64,000 nucleotides of DNA from Strigops habroptila (GCF_004027225.2 NC_044301.2:24631448-24695447); one strand, 5' to 3'. Counted from the stretch's first letter, positions 1-12,805 are shown. A program made the numbers and translations. Notes: generated by a model from the sequence alone, not told the origin.

Positions 1-14
1 TTTCTTCATTGTAC
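1..14 (-). CDS. MMP2: MMP2 exon 12, first 14 nt (window edge)
   Basis: On the minus strand a pyrimidine-rich tract ending in CAG (positions 15-17) is followed by GTACAATGAAGAAA. Joined to the last two bases of exon 11 this reads Trp-Lys-Tyr-Asn-Glu-Glu, the hemopexin-domain sequence known from chicken MMP2. The rest of exon 12 and exon 13 must lie to the left of the window. Confidence 0.85.
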
Positions 15-2534
15 CTGAAAAAAGTTATATCCCTGTGTTACAAATCTGTATTTAATGTTAAAATTTAACATAATTTTTCAGTGTGTCCTGTCAAATGTGA
101 CTATATAAAACAATCAAATAGAAATATACTAAATGAGATTTTAACATTGTTTCTATTTCATTACAATTATTCCTGACTCCTTTCAAACCCTGTGAAATTT
201 TACATCTTTCCTTTTAGAAATGCAATTCTTGCTGAATTGAAAATACACTTTCTAAGTAAAACCCTTTTCAGAAATGTAACTTTAAAATTCCACACATAAT
301 TCTAGGAAAGGTAACTTTTTTCAGGCAGCAGCCAACATCTGAAGATAGCAGATTTTAATGTGAAATGGTTATCTTTTCAAAATCGTATTTGAAATATGCT
401 TGTAGTCCATGTAATTGATGGATTGCTATTAAATTACTAATTACTTTCCCTAACATTTCATTAAAAATCCTTACTATTTTCACACAGTCTCTCTCTGATG
501 ATTAAAAATAGGTGCTTTTCTTTGGGGGGTGGAAGCAAATCCACAACCACAAGGGCTTTCACAATCTATGCTTTCAAGAGGAAAAACTCAGCTGATGTAA
601 ATCCACCTAATGTCATGGAAGTTGGATCTAGTTTGCAATGTTCTTCAGGAGTGAGTGGACCTGTTGGTGTCCACATCTGCAGATGATGAGATGTTTCATT
701 TACTCTGTGTGCTTTCTACTGTAGAATGCAACGATAGATTTGCACAAAGCCAGTTTTGCACTCCCACAGCCAAATAAGTCCAGGATCTCCCTTTCCATAT
801 ATAGAGAATAAACGTCCCAGGCATGCAAGGTCCTTGAGAGTGAAGATCAAAGAGCAAGACTGTGGCCTGTTTTCCTCATTTTTCTGATCCATAGATGGGA
901 GTCAGTGCTGAGCAGAAGTGGAAATGTCCTGAGGAGCAGTGACGTGATATAGTTTGAACCAGGCTTCCAATGCATATGAGGCCTCAGTCACCCTAGCAGC
1001 ACCTCTTCAGGAGCAGTGGACTTGAGAGAGTTCATCTTTCACTAGTACTGGAGGAGGGAGGATTTATGTTCTTGATTTCTATTAATCCATATCTGTATGT
1101 GTCTCGGGTTACCTTTCCCTCATTACTGTATAGACCTGGATTCTATCCAAAGTTACACCAGTACAAATGAGCAGTAGGTTGGCCAAAATCAATTCAAATG
1201 ATTAATTTAAATTACTTACTATTTTTTCTAAGATATTTAACAAAAATCTAGTACCTTTCTGGGTAGCTTTAAAACTTCAGCAGTGGAATCTGAGCCAGCT
1301 CCTGTTCCTCTCCCTCACAAAACTTTGCTTAACAATCTTGCTATAATAACACTTAAATAGCTTGGGGCTAGAAGGAGAGAGAGGAGAAGGCTTCCAAAAA
1401 ATCCATTTAAAGTAAGTAAGATAATGGCACAGGAAGGACTATGGTATGTAACTGTTTTGTTCCATGTGGCAGAGTCCTTGTATAAAACAAAATAAAACAT
1501 ACTTAAGGGTTATAGCATCTGTGTTAAACAGAGATGTATGTTTTCTGAAATATTTGTCAACTGCTTTCTTCTTTACACAGATAGGAATCACTTAAGCTTA
1601 TTTTGATTCTTTAACAATAAATTATGCTTTCTGCAGTGACTGCAGTTGATAAGGTACTTTGATAGAAATCCTGTCTGTGATTAGATTGATGAATTACTTG
1701 GAGGCCCTGGAGTACAGTTAGTCAAAACAATAGTTAGTACAGAGGAGACCTGCAGCTTTGCTGACTCATAGGTAGGAATTTGAAGTATTGCAAATGGCTG
1801 CGTTAGAACTACTTGTAAATGTGTAAGATGGTCTCTACAATATGACATTAAAAAATGAATAATGTTCTATAGTTTTTAAGGTTTTGGTTTTCTTTTTTTT
1901 TCTCTAGATAATGGAGTACTGTCCTCAAAGTAATTGAAAGTTATGATCAAGTGGCAATTGTGAAAGGGTATTTTACTTACTTAGAGGAATCCACAGCCAT
2001 TAGGATATAATAAAGACACTCATCCAGTTTGATCATAACATGAAATTAATGTTCACATAAAATGGACTCAATTATACTGAGACCTCCTTTGATATTTTAT
2101 ATAGAACATCTCTCAGGAGGAATCCTTATAGCTTGGAGAATCTTTTAGATTTCTGGTGGGTGTTTCTGATGTTACAATAATGAAATTCTATTAAATACAG
2201 TTAATAGATTCTTCATCAGGTATAATGTGGGATATTTATTTCTACCACAGTAATAGCCTTGAGACATTTTAAGGACATTCCTTCTTAATCTAAAAGTCCT
2301 CCATATTTCCTGGATAGAGCATGGTAGCAGGTCACCTGAGTTTGGTTGCTTACTTTGCATCATATTTTGCTTCTCATACAGTCTTTAGAACAGGAACCTT
2401 AGTGCAAATACAGAGTTACTTGCATTTGTGGAATACCATATTTGTGCTGCTCTTTGCAAGAAAAACTTATTTGAGCATGTAATGGAAACATGAAAAGGAC
2501 TGTAGAGACTCTCAAAATGAATTGAAGCTAAGGT
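15..2534 (-). other. MMP2: MMP2 intron 11, distal part
   Basis: About 2.5 kb of AT-rich single-copy-looking sequence between the exon 12 acceptor and the CR1 cluster. I see no exon, RNA gene or recognisable repeat; short open frames have no recognisable similarity. Confidence 0.6.
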
Positions 2535-2806
2535 TGGATTGAGAAAGAATGGATTGAGAGCAGCCCTGTGGAGAAGGACTTGGGGGTGTTGGGATGACGA
2601 GAAGCTCCCCATGACCTGGCAGTGTGCGCTTGCAGCCCAGAAACCATCCATGTCCTGGGCCACATCCAAAGGAGCATGGCCAGCAGGTCAAGGGAGGGGA
2701 TTCTCCCCCTCTACTCTGCTCTTGCGAGATCCCCCCTGGAGTACTGCATTCAACTCTGAGGCCCCCAACACAAGAAGGATGTGGACATGCTCAAGCGAGT
2801 CCATAG
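2535..2806 (+). mobile_element. CR1 LINE fragment, plus strand, left piece of an interrupted copy
   Basis: The sequence follows the CR1 ORF2 C-terminal region (a GAGAAGGACTTGGGGGT-type stretch, then a CATGCTCAAGCGAGTCCA-type stretch). It stops at about 2806, where a minus-strand CR1 begins, and CR1 homology in this orientation resumes near 6030. The two pieces are therefore one older copy split by a nested insertion. Confidence 0.8.
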
Positions 2807-5800
2807 AATCATAGAATCATAGAATCAACTAGGTTGGAAAAAACCTTTAAGGTCATCAAATCCAACCATTACCCCAGGACTGCCAAGACCACCACTAAAC
2901 CATATCACTGAGGGCCTCATCTACACAGTTTTTAACACTTCCAGGGACGGTGAGTCCACCACTTCCCTGGGAAGCCTGTTCCAATACCTGATTACCCTCT
3001 CAGTAAAGAACTTTTTCCTAATATCCAGTCTAAACCTGCCCTGGTGCAGCCTGAGGCCGTCATCTATTATTCTATCACTTGTTACTTGGGAGGAGAGACC
3101 GACCCCACCTCACTACATCCTGCTTTCAGGTAGTTGTAGAGAGCGATAAGGTCCCCCTGAGCCTTCTTTTCTCCAGACTAAACAACCCCAGTTCCCTCAG
3201 CCGTTCCTCATAAGACTTATTCTCCAGACCCTTCATCGGCTTTTTTTCCCTTTTCTGGACCTGCTCCAGCACCTCAATGTCTTTCTTGTAGTGAGGGGCC
3301 AGGACTGAACACAGTATTAGAGGTGCGGCCTCACCAGTGCTGAGCACAGGGGGATGATCGCTTCCCTGGCCCTGCTGGCTGTGCTATTTCTGATACAGGC
3401 CAGGATGCCGTTGGCCTTCTTGGCTGTCTGGGCACAAGCTGGCTCATGTTCAGCTCCGTCAATCAGAACCCCCAGGTCCTTTTCTGCCGAGCAGCTTTCC
3501 AGCCACTCTTCCCCAAGCCTGGAGCATTGCATGGGGTTGTTGTGGCCCAAATGCAGGACCCAGCACTTTGCCTTGTTGAACCTCATACCATTGGCCACAG
3601 CCCATCAAGCCAGCCTGTCCAGATCCCTCTGCAGAGCCTTCCTGTCTTTCAGCAGATCAACACTCCCAGCCAACTTGGTGTCGTCCACAAATTTACTGAG
3701 GATGCACTCAATCCCCTCATCCAGATCATCAATGAAGATATTAAACAACACTGGCCCTAACACTGAGCCCTGAGGGACACCACTAGTGACCGGTTGCCAA
3801 CTAGATATGATGCCATTTACTACCACTCTTTGGGCTCGGCCATCCAGCCAGTTTCCAACTCAGCAAAGAATCTACCTATCCAGGCCACAAGCAGCCAATT
3901 TGTCCAGGAGAACGCTGTTGGAGACAGTGTCAAATGCTTTACTTAAGTCCAAATAGACAACATCCACAGCCTTTCCCTCAGCAACCAGGCAGGTCACCTT
4001 ATCGTAGAAGGAGATCAAGTTGGTCAAGCAGGACCTGCCCTTCATGAACCTATGCTGACTGGGCCTGATCTGTCTGTTTTCCCACACGCGCTTTATGACA
4101 TCACTTAGGATCATCTGCTCCATGACCTTCCCTGGCACTGAGGTCAGGCTGACAGGCCTGTAATTTCCGGAGTAGTCATCCTGTTTCCTTCCTGCCCGTT
4201 CGTAGAGACGCATCATGTTGGCCAACCTCCAATCCCCTGGGACCTGCCCACTAGACCAGGACTGCTGATAGATGATGGAGAGTGGCTTAGCAAGCTCCTC
4301 TGCCAGCTCCTTCAGCGCTCTTGGGTGTAACCCATCCGGCCCCATAGACTTATAGATGTCTAAGTGGAGCAGAGGTCTCTAACCATTTCTTCCTTAATTA
4401 TGGGACTTCAATCAGCTCTCCATCTCTGCCATCCAACTCAGGGAACTGAGTACCCTGAGGATGGCTGGTGTGACTATTAAAGACTGAGGCAAAGGCAGCA
4501 TTAAGTACCTCAGCCTTCTCCTCATCCTCAGTCACTAGGTTTCCCCTAGCATCCAGCACAGGATGGAGGTTCTCCTCAGCCTTCCTTTTATTGCTAATAG
4601 ATTTGAAAAAGTACTTTTATTATCTTTTATGGCAGTGGCCAGATTTAGTTCCATCTGTGCCTTCACCTTTCTAACTTTCTCTCTACATAACCTAAGAACA
4701 TCCTTATACTTTTCATGGGGTTACTGTCCCTTCTTCCACAGGTGATAAATTGTCTTTTTTTTCCTGAGTTCTAGCACTATCTCCCTGTTCAGCCAGGCTG
4801 GTCTTCTTCCCCATTGGTTTGGTTTTCGGCACATAGGGACTGCCTGCTCCTGCACCTTAAGGATTTCATTCTTGAAGAGTGTCCAGCCGTCCTGGACTCC
4901 TTTGTCCTTTAGTAATGTTTCCCAAGGAATTATGCCAACCAGCATCCTAAACAGGACAAAGTCAGCCCTCCAGAAGTCTAAGGTAGAGGTGTTGCTGATC
5001 TTCTTCCTGACTTCTCCAAGGATTGAAAATTCAATCATTTCGTGATCACTTTGCCCAAGATGGCCTCCAACCATCACATCACCCACCAGTCCTTCTCTGT
5101 TTGCGAACAGCAAATCTAGCCAGACATCTCCCCTAGTTGGTTCACTAACCAGCTGGGTTAGGAAGTTCTCTTCCACACCCTCCAAGAACCTCCTGGATTA
5201 TTTCTTCTCTCCTGTGTTGTACTTCCAGCAGCCATCTGGTAAGTTGAAGTCCCCCACGAGAACAAGGGCAAGAGATCATGAAACTTCTCCCACTTGTTTG
5301 AAGAACACTTCATCTCTAGCTTCATCCTGGCTGGGTGGTCTAGAACAGACTCCTACCAGGATATCTGCTTGGTTGGCCTTCCCTCTGATCTTCACCCACA
5401 GACATTCAGCCTTCTCACTCACAACACTGAGTTCAAGGCAGTTGATTCACTCCCTGACATACGGTGCAACCCCACCACCTCTTTTTCCTTGCCTATCCCT
5501 TCTGAAGAGCCTGTAGCCATCCATTGCAGCACTCCAATCATGCGAATCATTCTACCACATTTCTGTGATGGCGATTATGTCATGATTTCCCTGCTGCACA
5601 ATGGCTTCCAGCTCCTCCTGTTTGTTGCCCGTGCTATGGGCATTGGCACAGATGCATTTAAGTTACCCTGTGGATCTGGACTCCAACAGTGGCATGCTAC
5701 CCTGTGGCTCATGTCTAGTGAGCCTGGTGTTATCCCCTTCCCCCTTGAAACCTAGTTTAAAGCCCTCTCTGTAACCCCTGCTAGCTCCTGGGCTAGAATC

Positions 5801-6030
5801 CTTTTCCCCCTTTGGGATAGGTGTACCCCATCTGCCACCAGCAGGCCTGGTGCTGTATAAACTGACCCATGGTCAAACCCCCCAAAATTCTGGTGCTGAC
5901 ACCAGTCACAGAGCCAGGAATTAATTACTTAGACTTTTCTGATGTTACCATTGACATTGTTTGCGACTGGCAGTAGGGACAAGAACACTACTTGGGCTCC
6001 CAAACCCTGAACCAGTCACCCCAAGGCCCT
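2804..6030 (-). mobile_element. CR1 LINE, about 3.2 kb, minus strand, nested
   Basis: The 3' terminus lies at about 2804-2826 as tandem ATTCTATG-type octamers read on the minus strand, the usual CR1 end. The body runs rightwards through the reverse transcriptase and endonuclease coding regions to about 5.9-6.0 kb. The 5' limit is approximate and is taken from where the split plus-strand CR1 resumes. It lies in MMP2 intron 11 in the same orientation as the gene. Confidence 0.85.
3126..5185 (-). pseudogene. CR1 ORF2 remnant (endonuclease C-part and reverse transcriptase)
   Basis: Read on the minus strand, 4721-5185 encodes the end of the endonuclease region (a QSDHEMIEF motif) and the linker. 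3872-4345 encodes the reverse transcriptase fingers and palm (GPDGLHPRALKELAEELA, then DLSKAFDTVS). 3605-3826 carries [20 protein letters not shown] and the catalytic FVDDTKL, the CR1 form of the xxDD box. 3126-3598 encodes the thumb and C-terminus ([11 protein letters not shown]). The pieces lie in different frames with stops between them, so no full ORF2 product can be made. Confidence 0.85.
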
Positions 6031-6475
6031 GAAGTCCAGAGGAGGGCCATGAAGATGCTCCAAGGGCTGGAGCACCTCTCCTATGCAGACAGGCTGAGAG
6101 AGCTGGGCTCGTTCAGCCTGGGAGAAGAGAAGGCTCCAGGGAGCTTCCAGTGCCTAAAGGGGCCTGCAAGAAATCTGGAGAGGGGCTTTTTGACAAGGGG
6201 CGTGTAGTGACAGACAAGGCTGGAATGGCTTTAAGCTGACAGAGGGGAGATTTCGATTAGATATTAGCAAGGAGCTCTTTACTATGAGGGGTGGTGAACA
6301 CTGGAACAGGCTGCCCAAGGAAGCTGTGGCTGCCCAATCCCTGAAGTGTTCAAGCCAGGTTGGATGGGGCTTTGAGCAACCTGTCTAGTGGAAGGTGTCC
6401 CTGGCCCATGGCAGAGGGGGTCAAAACTAAATGATCTTTAATGTCCCTTCCAACCTGAACCATTCTATGATTTTT
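6030..6475 (+). mobile_element. CR1 LINE 3' end, plus strand, right piece of the interrupted copy
   Basis: Homology resumes with CCAGAGGAGGGCCATGAAGA and continues through the CR1 ORF2 C-terminus (a RLRELGSFSLGE-type reading) and 3' UTR to CATTCTATGATTTTT near 6470. With the 2535-2806 piece it forms one older plus-strand CR1. Confidence 0.85.
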
Positions 6476-7048
6476 CGCCCAGAGTACTAAGATACACTTC
6501 TTGTGGTTTGTTCAGATCTCCTCAGTGCCAAGTCTGTTAGTAGAGCAGATGCGTTTAGTGACTAGTACATCAGCTGCTGAAGGATTTCAGTCATCCCCAG
6601 CATGCCCTGCTAGTCACACTGCTGTTTCTTTTACATCCAGTGCCTCCAAACCTGATGGTTACTGAAAGAATTTCTAAGGCAATATGGTCAGTCTTTGGCT
6701 TAAAGTTGATTGGAGGTCAGCCCATTTCCGAAGGAATTCCTGCCAGGAGTTCTCCCCAGCAGCTGTAAGTTGACAGCCAGGGACAGCTTGCCCCTCTGAA
6801 GAGTCTGAGATGATGTGGGGGTAGTTGCTGGGTAAATAGGGGTTGAGGGGTGAGTTGTTAGTGTGAGCAGCCGGACAGGGCCTCCAGATATCCTCTTCCA
6901 TTGCAAGCTGTTTTCTCAAGTACTCATCTCCAAGGATGACCCCCCCTGTGTTTTGTTCCTGCCTCCTGAACCTCAGTGTGCATTCAGCCCTAGAGACAGC
7001 TTGGCTAACAGTGACCACCACCACCACCACCTCTTCAATGTGTCTTAC
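6476..7048 (-). other. MMP2: MMP2 intron 11, proximal part
   Basis: Between the CR1 cluster and the exon 11 donor. It includes a short (CCA)n run at about 7015-7031. Nothing else is recognised. Confidence 0.6.
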
Positions 7049-7208
7049 TTCCAGTATCTGTCTCCAGCAAAAATGTATTGTCCTCTTGGTTTCTTCCCCA
7101 GTTGAAAGCTGCATCAAACGTTGCACATCCGGGGGTTAGTCCCAGGTTGGTGAGTTTCTTTGGATATCCCTATCCAAGTTACTGGCTGAATAACCCAGTA
7201 CTCGTTTC
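7049..7208 (-). CDS. MMP2: MMP2 exon 11 (hemopexin blade), six single-base indels
   Basis: 160 nt between a TTAG acceptor and a GTAAG donor, exactly the length expected from chicken MMP2. The frame opens with NEYWV and closes with YIFAGDRYW, both MMP2 hemopexin sequence. Between them the expected residues (SASNLDR, YPKKLTNLGL, PPDVQR, DAAFNWGRN) appear in alternating frames. By eye there are three one-base losses (GTT/AT near the start, AGG/ATAT, CGT/TTGAT) and three one-base gains (CTA-A-CCCCCG, AAC-C-AAG, ACA-A-TAC), net zero. As written the exon contains an in-frame stop. Few substitutions accompany the indels, which favours base-calling error over long neutral decay, but a recent pseudogene is not excluded. 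Confidence 0.9.
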
Positions 7209-8936
7209 CTAAGTAGGGGAGAAAACAAGCCAAACGAACACTCTTCATTAATTGGATACAGAGGAGTATTTCTTCTTTTATGCTTTTGCTATGCAACTTT
7301 TTATTGCACTAATTGTACTATCAGCTTTCTATATTTACCATCTGTGAAGCACCAGATTAGAGTGCAGGTGTACTGTGAATACAATTTCTGCTTTTGCCTC
7401 TTAATTGTTGCTTGCCTCTTGGCAAAAGACATCACCTCAGCATGCTCTCCGCTTCCTCCCTTCTTAGCTGTCTCATCTTTGAGGCAGACAGTATTTTAAT
7501 ACAGTTGGGGTTATGTTAAAACAGATGATAGTTAATATTGATAATTTTTTGTATGCTGAAGATGGTCTGAAACCAGGCATGAGCACCTGAAGGTCAAATG
7601 CAGATGCTCATGTTCACCCTCCATGTGTTTGGTTGAGCAGTTATATTGAGTGATTAGCAGGAAGTTTTTTGCCCAGAGCTCCTGTTTCTGTTGTCTCTTG
7701 TCATACAACATTTTCTAATGTCTCTCCAAATATGTACTAATGGAAGAGGTACTAGTATTCTGTGTTCTTTACATAGAATTAGTTACTTAATAATGCCTTC
7801 ACTAGATTCACTGAAAGCCAGGGAAAGATTCATTAATGGAAGGGCTATTTCCTTGATTCTGTGCTAGTGGGAAATTAAGTCGAGTGTTAATATGAGAAGT
7901 GTAAATGTAGTATTTGAGTTCTTGAGAAGTTACTAATTCACCATTCAGGAGCAAAGGGTGGGTCTCAGTAGTGTTTTAAAATAGTTGGGTTATGTGTAAC
8001 TTTCAAACCAATCTTTGTTTGATAGTTATTATTTATTTTTTTAAAAAGCAGGTTAGCTACATTTCTTAGAAATATAAAGAGAGGGAGAGAGGTTTAGATT
8101 ATAGGATTATATGTAATATATGCAATATTTCAAGTGTTTGGTTTGCCTAAAATAAAACTTTTTTAAGCTGCTTCTTCCCCCCCCCATGTTAAAACTAAAG
8201 CAAATGGCCTTTGAGACATATGGAATAGATTATCATTACTTTTTTCCTTCCTGTACAGAAAATGTACAGCAGCATCAAGCCATATGGTTTTTACATGATT
8301 GGAGGTGTTTAGTCATGTTTTTAGTAGATACTGGAGCACAGTTTTTGCTGGCTCAGTTCTTCATGTTGAAAACAGTTTCCCAGCTCTCACTAATTTGGCC
8401 AGTACAGGGGAACCATGTGTGACTTAAGATGACAGAGCAGTGCTTCCTGTTAGTCTCCTTTCCTATGGAGGCAGCTAGCATGACTGCCGTATCCTCTGCC
8501 TGATGAGCCACAAGGAAGACACTTGGAAGCCAGAGTGGAAGTCAGTCTTTGGCAAAAGAGGGAGACAAGGAAAGGCATGGGGAGATCTAATCTTCTCAAG
8601 CAACATGTACAGAGACAATAGCTTGAAATGAGAGGAAACAGAAGGGAAAACAGAGCAGTGACGGATGAAACAGAACTCCCACCGTTGCTTTTTTGTTTTA
8701 AATAATTACTTGTTTAGTCTTGCTTATTGTTGAATGTATCTTTTAGGTGCTTATAGCTCCCCTTTGTTGTGATGGAGGCTGAATGCTGTTCAGTCTTTCA
8801 GATCCAGCTGTTGTCCTAATATCCTCATCATGGGATGTTTGCCATTCCTTGGCCCAGTTACAACTGGGAGGAAACTGAGCTCAAATGCAACATTTATGCA
8901 AATGGCTACTTACATTTTACAACTTAAAACTAATAC
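7209..8936 (-). other. MMP2: MMP2 intron 10
   Basis: 1.7 kb of AT-rich intronic sequence with GT/AG boundaries. A C-run sits near 8177-8185. No repeat family or RNA gene is recognised. Confidence 0.6.
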
Positions 8937-9074
8937 CTGAAAAAAAATACAGCCTTCTCATCCTGAGGGGCCTCATAGACAGCATCGATTTTCTCTGGCA
9001 GATCAGGCCAGAATGTAGAAACAAGAAGAGGACCTGTGGGGTTTCCTCGGGGGTATACAGTCCTCCACATGAAT
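8937..9074 (-). CDS. MMP2: MMP2 exon 10 (hemopexin blade), +1 in a T run
   Basis: Bounded by a CTCAG acceptor and a GTATTA donor. The first base completes an Arg codon split with exon 9. The exon then reads [31 protein letters not shown] and QDEKAVFF, the first hemopexin repeat. The end should read TTT plus a small residue plus a split Gly joining GNEYW of exon 11. Here the run holds eight T where seven would keep frame, making the exon 138 nt rather than 137. This single extra base shifts the frame into exon 11. Confidence 0.93.
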
Positions 9075-12000
9075 CTGAGCAGAATAGAACATTGTATGAG
9101 ATTTACAATGAACTAATTCACCAGCATATCTGTTTCTCATCATTTCTGGCAAAGGCTGCGTAAGCATGCATATACACACACGTGCACACACACACGTTAG
9201 CAGCAACACATGTTTGTAACCATTTTCCTACAGTGACTGAAAAGTCAAATCATTCATTTGGAAGCCTGTTGCTAAAACAACTGCACAATAAGCTGCATGC
9301 TGGACTGCAGGTGAAATTGCTTGCACTGATTGTACTGCTTGCTTTGGAGTTTCTGTTGCCTTTTACATCAGGGCAAGACTTATTCTGTGCTTTGAGTATA
9401 CAAATAAACTCATTTACAAGGCATTTAAACTATAGAGCTCTTGTGCTGCTGTGTATGGAGCAGATGGATGAGTGTTTGAGAAAAAGCAGAGATTTATATT
9501 CCATGAATTGCTCTTGCAATTACTATCGTAGTGACTAAAAGTTCAAATTTAATGACAGTATATCAAACTGCTTGGAAGTGAGCTTGCTGTAAAAGAAACT
9601 GCTAGCACTAAAAATGTTCATTAGAGAAATGCATAGGGAAATTTATTGGCTATTTTATGTATAAGTAGGATCATCATTTGATTTAAGCTTAAAAAGCTGC
9701 AATTACCTTTAAATGGCAGAGCTTTGTGCTGAGGGCTTTTGGTTAAAAATGGCACGGCTATTTCCTCCTCCACAGAAGGAACAACTTTTTTCCGAGTTTT
9801 TGACCAACTGTATCTGAATGTGAAATACTTCCGTTGGGATTATATAGAAAACTGAATCACTTTGCTGATTTAGGAGTAGATTTAAAATTGTTCCTTGTTG
9901 GATCAAGCCTTGTGTGATTACCAGTTAACAAAAAGCAGAAGCAAGGTGAAGGTCTGGCTGAAAACCAAGGCCCACAAGCAAGCAGAAGAGGATCAGTACA
10001 CTGTAGATACTGTGGAACTTGGAACAGTTTCTACTGCTGTGAGGATATGTTTTTCCTTTTGAAGGCACTGAGCTGAGGTGGATACTTTAGATCTCTGATG
10101 ACTATGCTAGCAAAAGTGGGTACCAGTTTGGCAAGCTTGTTAGTCAAGTGGGTGGTGGGCCAGCTCTGTGCAGCTTGTTGGTGGAAGGCTCCAGTGCTGG
10201 TGTTCTGTGAGGCTGGTCTGTTGGTTACTGTGGGACCATTTCATGTCCAAGAAAGGACTGTTTCTTGCCACTAGGGATCACTGGATTGTAAAGAATCTTA
10301 TCCTGCCGCTGACAGGACCAAGAGGAATAGTACAAAAGGTATCACAGGTCTCCCCACAGTTGAATGAACCCTTTGTGCCCCTAGCAGCTGTACTAGAAAT
10401 GGGGAACATTATGTTCTTACATCCAGAAGTTCTAAATCCTATCTACTAAACACAAGCTGTGATAAAGATTAAGTTAAACTTCAAACCCAAAGCACCATTA
10501 TTCTGGGTATCACATAGATGGGAACTAGAAGGAAATGCACTGAAGGAATTGCTGTGTACCACGGCCTGTAAAATTACCCAGTTGACCATGACTTTTTGTT
10601 AATGAAAAGCTGGTGAGTAGAGTTAAACCATGTAGCATAGTAATAAATCCTTCATATCTTCTAGCTGAAAATGTAAATCTGGAGGAGATGGCTGGACTTT
10701 ACAGCACCAGGAGATACAATAACTGTTAAATTGCTGTTTTGTGAGGGGGACCTTGTTTATTGGTTCCTGCTTCCTTTTAAATTTCAGCTGACATCTGGGA
10801 AGAAGCAATGAACAGATCAATTCTAATACTTCATCAGCTTCAGATACTTGTGTACGTTTCTATATGATAGGAGACTGATTTAGGCATGCGCAGCAAATGT
10901 GCATGGGCTCAGATCTTCAATGGCTTTGGGTTCAGGGTAATTGAGGATAAATGATTTCAAATTGGTCATTGATTTATGGCAGGGGAAAAAGGAGCTTTAG
11001 TGTCTCTCACCATGGTGCTGCCAAGTCCTGTACTCCTTAGGAGATGCTCTTCATTGCTGAGCAGCTGGGTAATACAGGCCCTGGCAAAGGCAGTGGGAAC
11101 TGCAGCTGTGCAGCCACCTCATTTTATCAGGAATGTTTCTGCTCTTGCATCAAAACTGCCTTTTGTGTCTTCTGCCTAGGCTCCATGTGTGCAAGGCCTC
11201 CTATCCCAATCACCAGTGTCCTTGATGTGTCATTAGAGCAGCCACGAGTCACATAATTCTGTTACTTAATGATTTTGGACTCAACCTGGATTAAACCACT
11301 CAGGGACAAGACTTTGCTCATAGATTTCCATGATTGTATCTTTATGAACATGAGGACTAGTCTATCATAATGAAAGTTCTGCTAGAACTGGAGATTTGCT
11401 AAAACAGTGTCTCTATGGTGGAAGAGGCATTTGAGATTATTGCCACTAGATTTGGATGAACTGCTTTTTTGGAGGAGTGTTCCTAGAAGTTAAGAAGGAA
11501 AGTTTTCCTGCAATTAGATTTGAAGCTTTTCCCCAGAGTGCAGACTATATGAAATGAAATCAGGAAGGATAGTTCTTCCAGAGCTCTACTCCACTGAAAG
11601 TAATGGGATTTCCATTGCTGAATTACAATCCTTGTAGGTTTTGCTACAAAAGGTTTCTGGAAATACTTTATAGAGAATGAATCCTTCTTTGGCAGGCAAT
11701 ACCCTGGCTAATGCATTTCTTCCATTGCTAATTTTGTGATTAATGTTACGGATGGGTAAATCTCTAAGGAGAATTTTGGATGTGCCTCCCAGCTACTTCC
11801 CCCTTTTTAGCAACCCTTGTGTTGCTAAAAAGTAGGGCTGGCACCAGGGTTAATTTTTGCTCTCCAATCTGTGAAGTTGGGCAGAAAATATCTTGAGAAC
11901 AGGCTTTTATGTGAGGTTTGTGCCATTTCCTTGTCCTTATTTTATCTAGAACTACCACCAGCCCAGTTGTCATAGCATCTTGGCATGTGCAATCCCAGTG

Positions 12001-12149
12001 TAGGGCAGAAACCAGAAACTAAAAAACACCACAAAACTGCCTAAAATAATGACTGAAGTTGAAAATTCCACATTCTCAAAGAAGTTTGAGAGTAGCTCTA
12101 AGAAAAGGTGAATTTAGGCATAATCATCTCTAATTACAGACAATCTTTT
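9075..12149 (-). other. MMP2: MMP2 intron 9, main part
   Basis: About 3.1 kb with no recognisable exon. Apart from a CA microsatellite near the exon 10 end I see only unique-looking sequence. Confidence 0.6.
9171..9196. repeat. (CA)n-type microsatellite
   Basis: Short imperfect run of CA dinucleotides interrupted by CGTG, about 100 bp from exon 10 within intron 9. Confidence 0.8.
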
Positions 12150-12805
12150 GGACATAAACGTGGTTGGGAGTAGTCAGCATAGATTCTCAAATGGGAAGTC
12201 ATGCTTGACCAACCTGATAACCTTCTATGGTGAAATGACTGGCTTGGTAGATGAGGGGAGAGCAGTTCAGAAAGGTTTTTGACCCCATTTCCAATGAGGT
12301 TCTCATAGACATGCTGTTGAAGTATGCGTGAGGTAAGCAGACAGTGAGGTGGACTGAAAAATGGCTGACTGTCTGGCCTAGAGAGTGTCGTCAGAGGTAT
12401 GAAGTCTAGCTGGAGGCCGTAAGTAGTGGTGTAACTATCCCAGGCATCAGTACTGGATAGAAGACTGTTTAATGATCTGGGTGACGGGGCAGAATGCACC
12501 TTCAACAAGTTTGCTGATGACCCAGTACTAGCAGGAGTGGCTGATACACCAGGGATTTGTGCTGCCATCCAGAGGGACCTTGACCCCTGGAGAAACAGGA
12601 TGTCAGGAACCTCACACAGTTCAGCAAGTGGCAATGCAAAGACCTGCACCTGGGGAGGAACACCACCAAATACCAGTACATACTGGGGGCCAACAGGCTG
12701 GAAAGCAGCTTTGTGAAAAAGAACCTAGGGGTCCTGGTGGAAACCAAGTTGACCATGAGCCAGCAGTGTACCTTTGTGGCAAAGGCGGCCATATTATTTA
12801 ACCGT
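12150..12805 (+). mobile_element. Old CR1 LINE fragment (reverse transcriptase region)
   Basis: Plus-strand sequence gives broken CR1 RT readings in order: a SCLTNL-like segment near 12200, a FADDPVLAG segment near 12510 (a relic of the xxDD box), and a KRTXGSWWKPS-like segment near 12720 before homology fades at about 12800. Many frameshifts show it is much older than the nested pair at 2.8-6.0 kb. Confidence 0.75.

Noticed and set aside
9003..9209. Open frames on both strands around 8.9-9.2 kb
   Set aside because: They are shadows of MMP2 exon 10 and the CA repeat.
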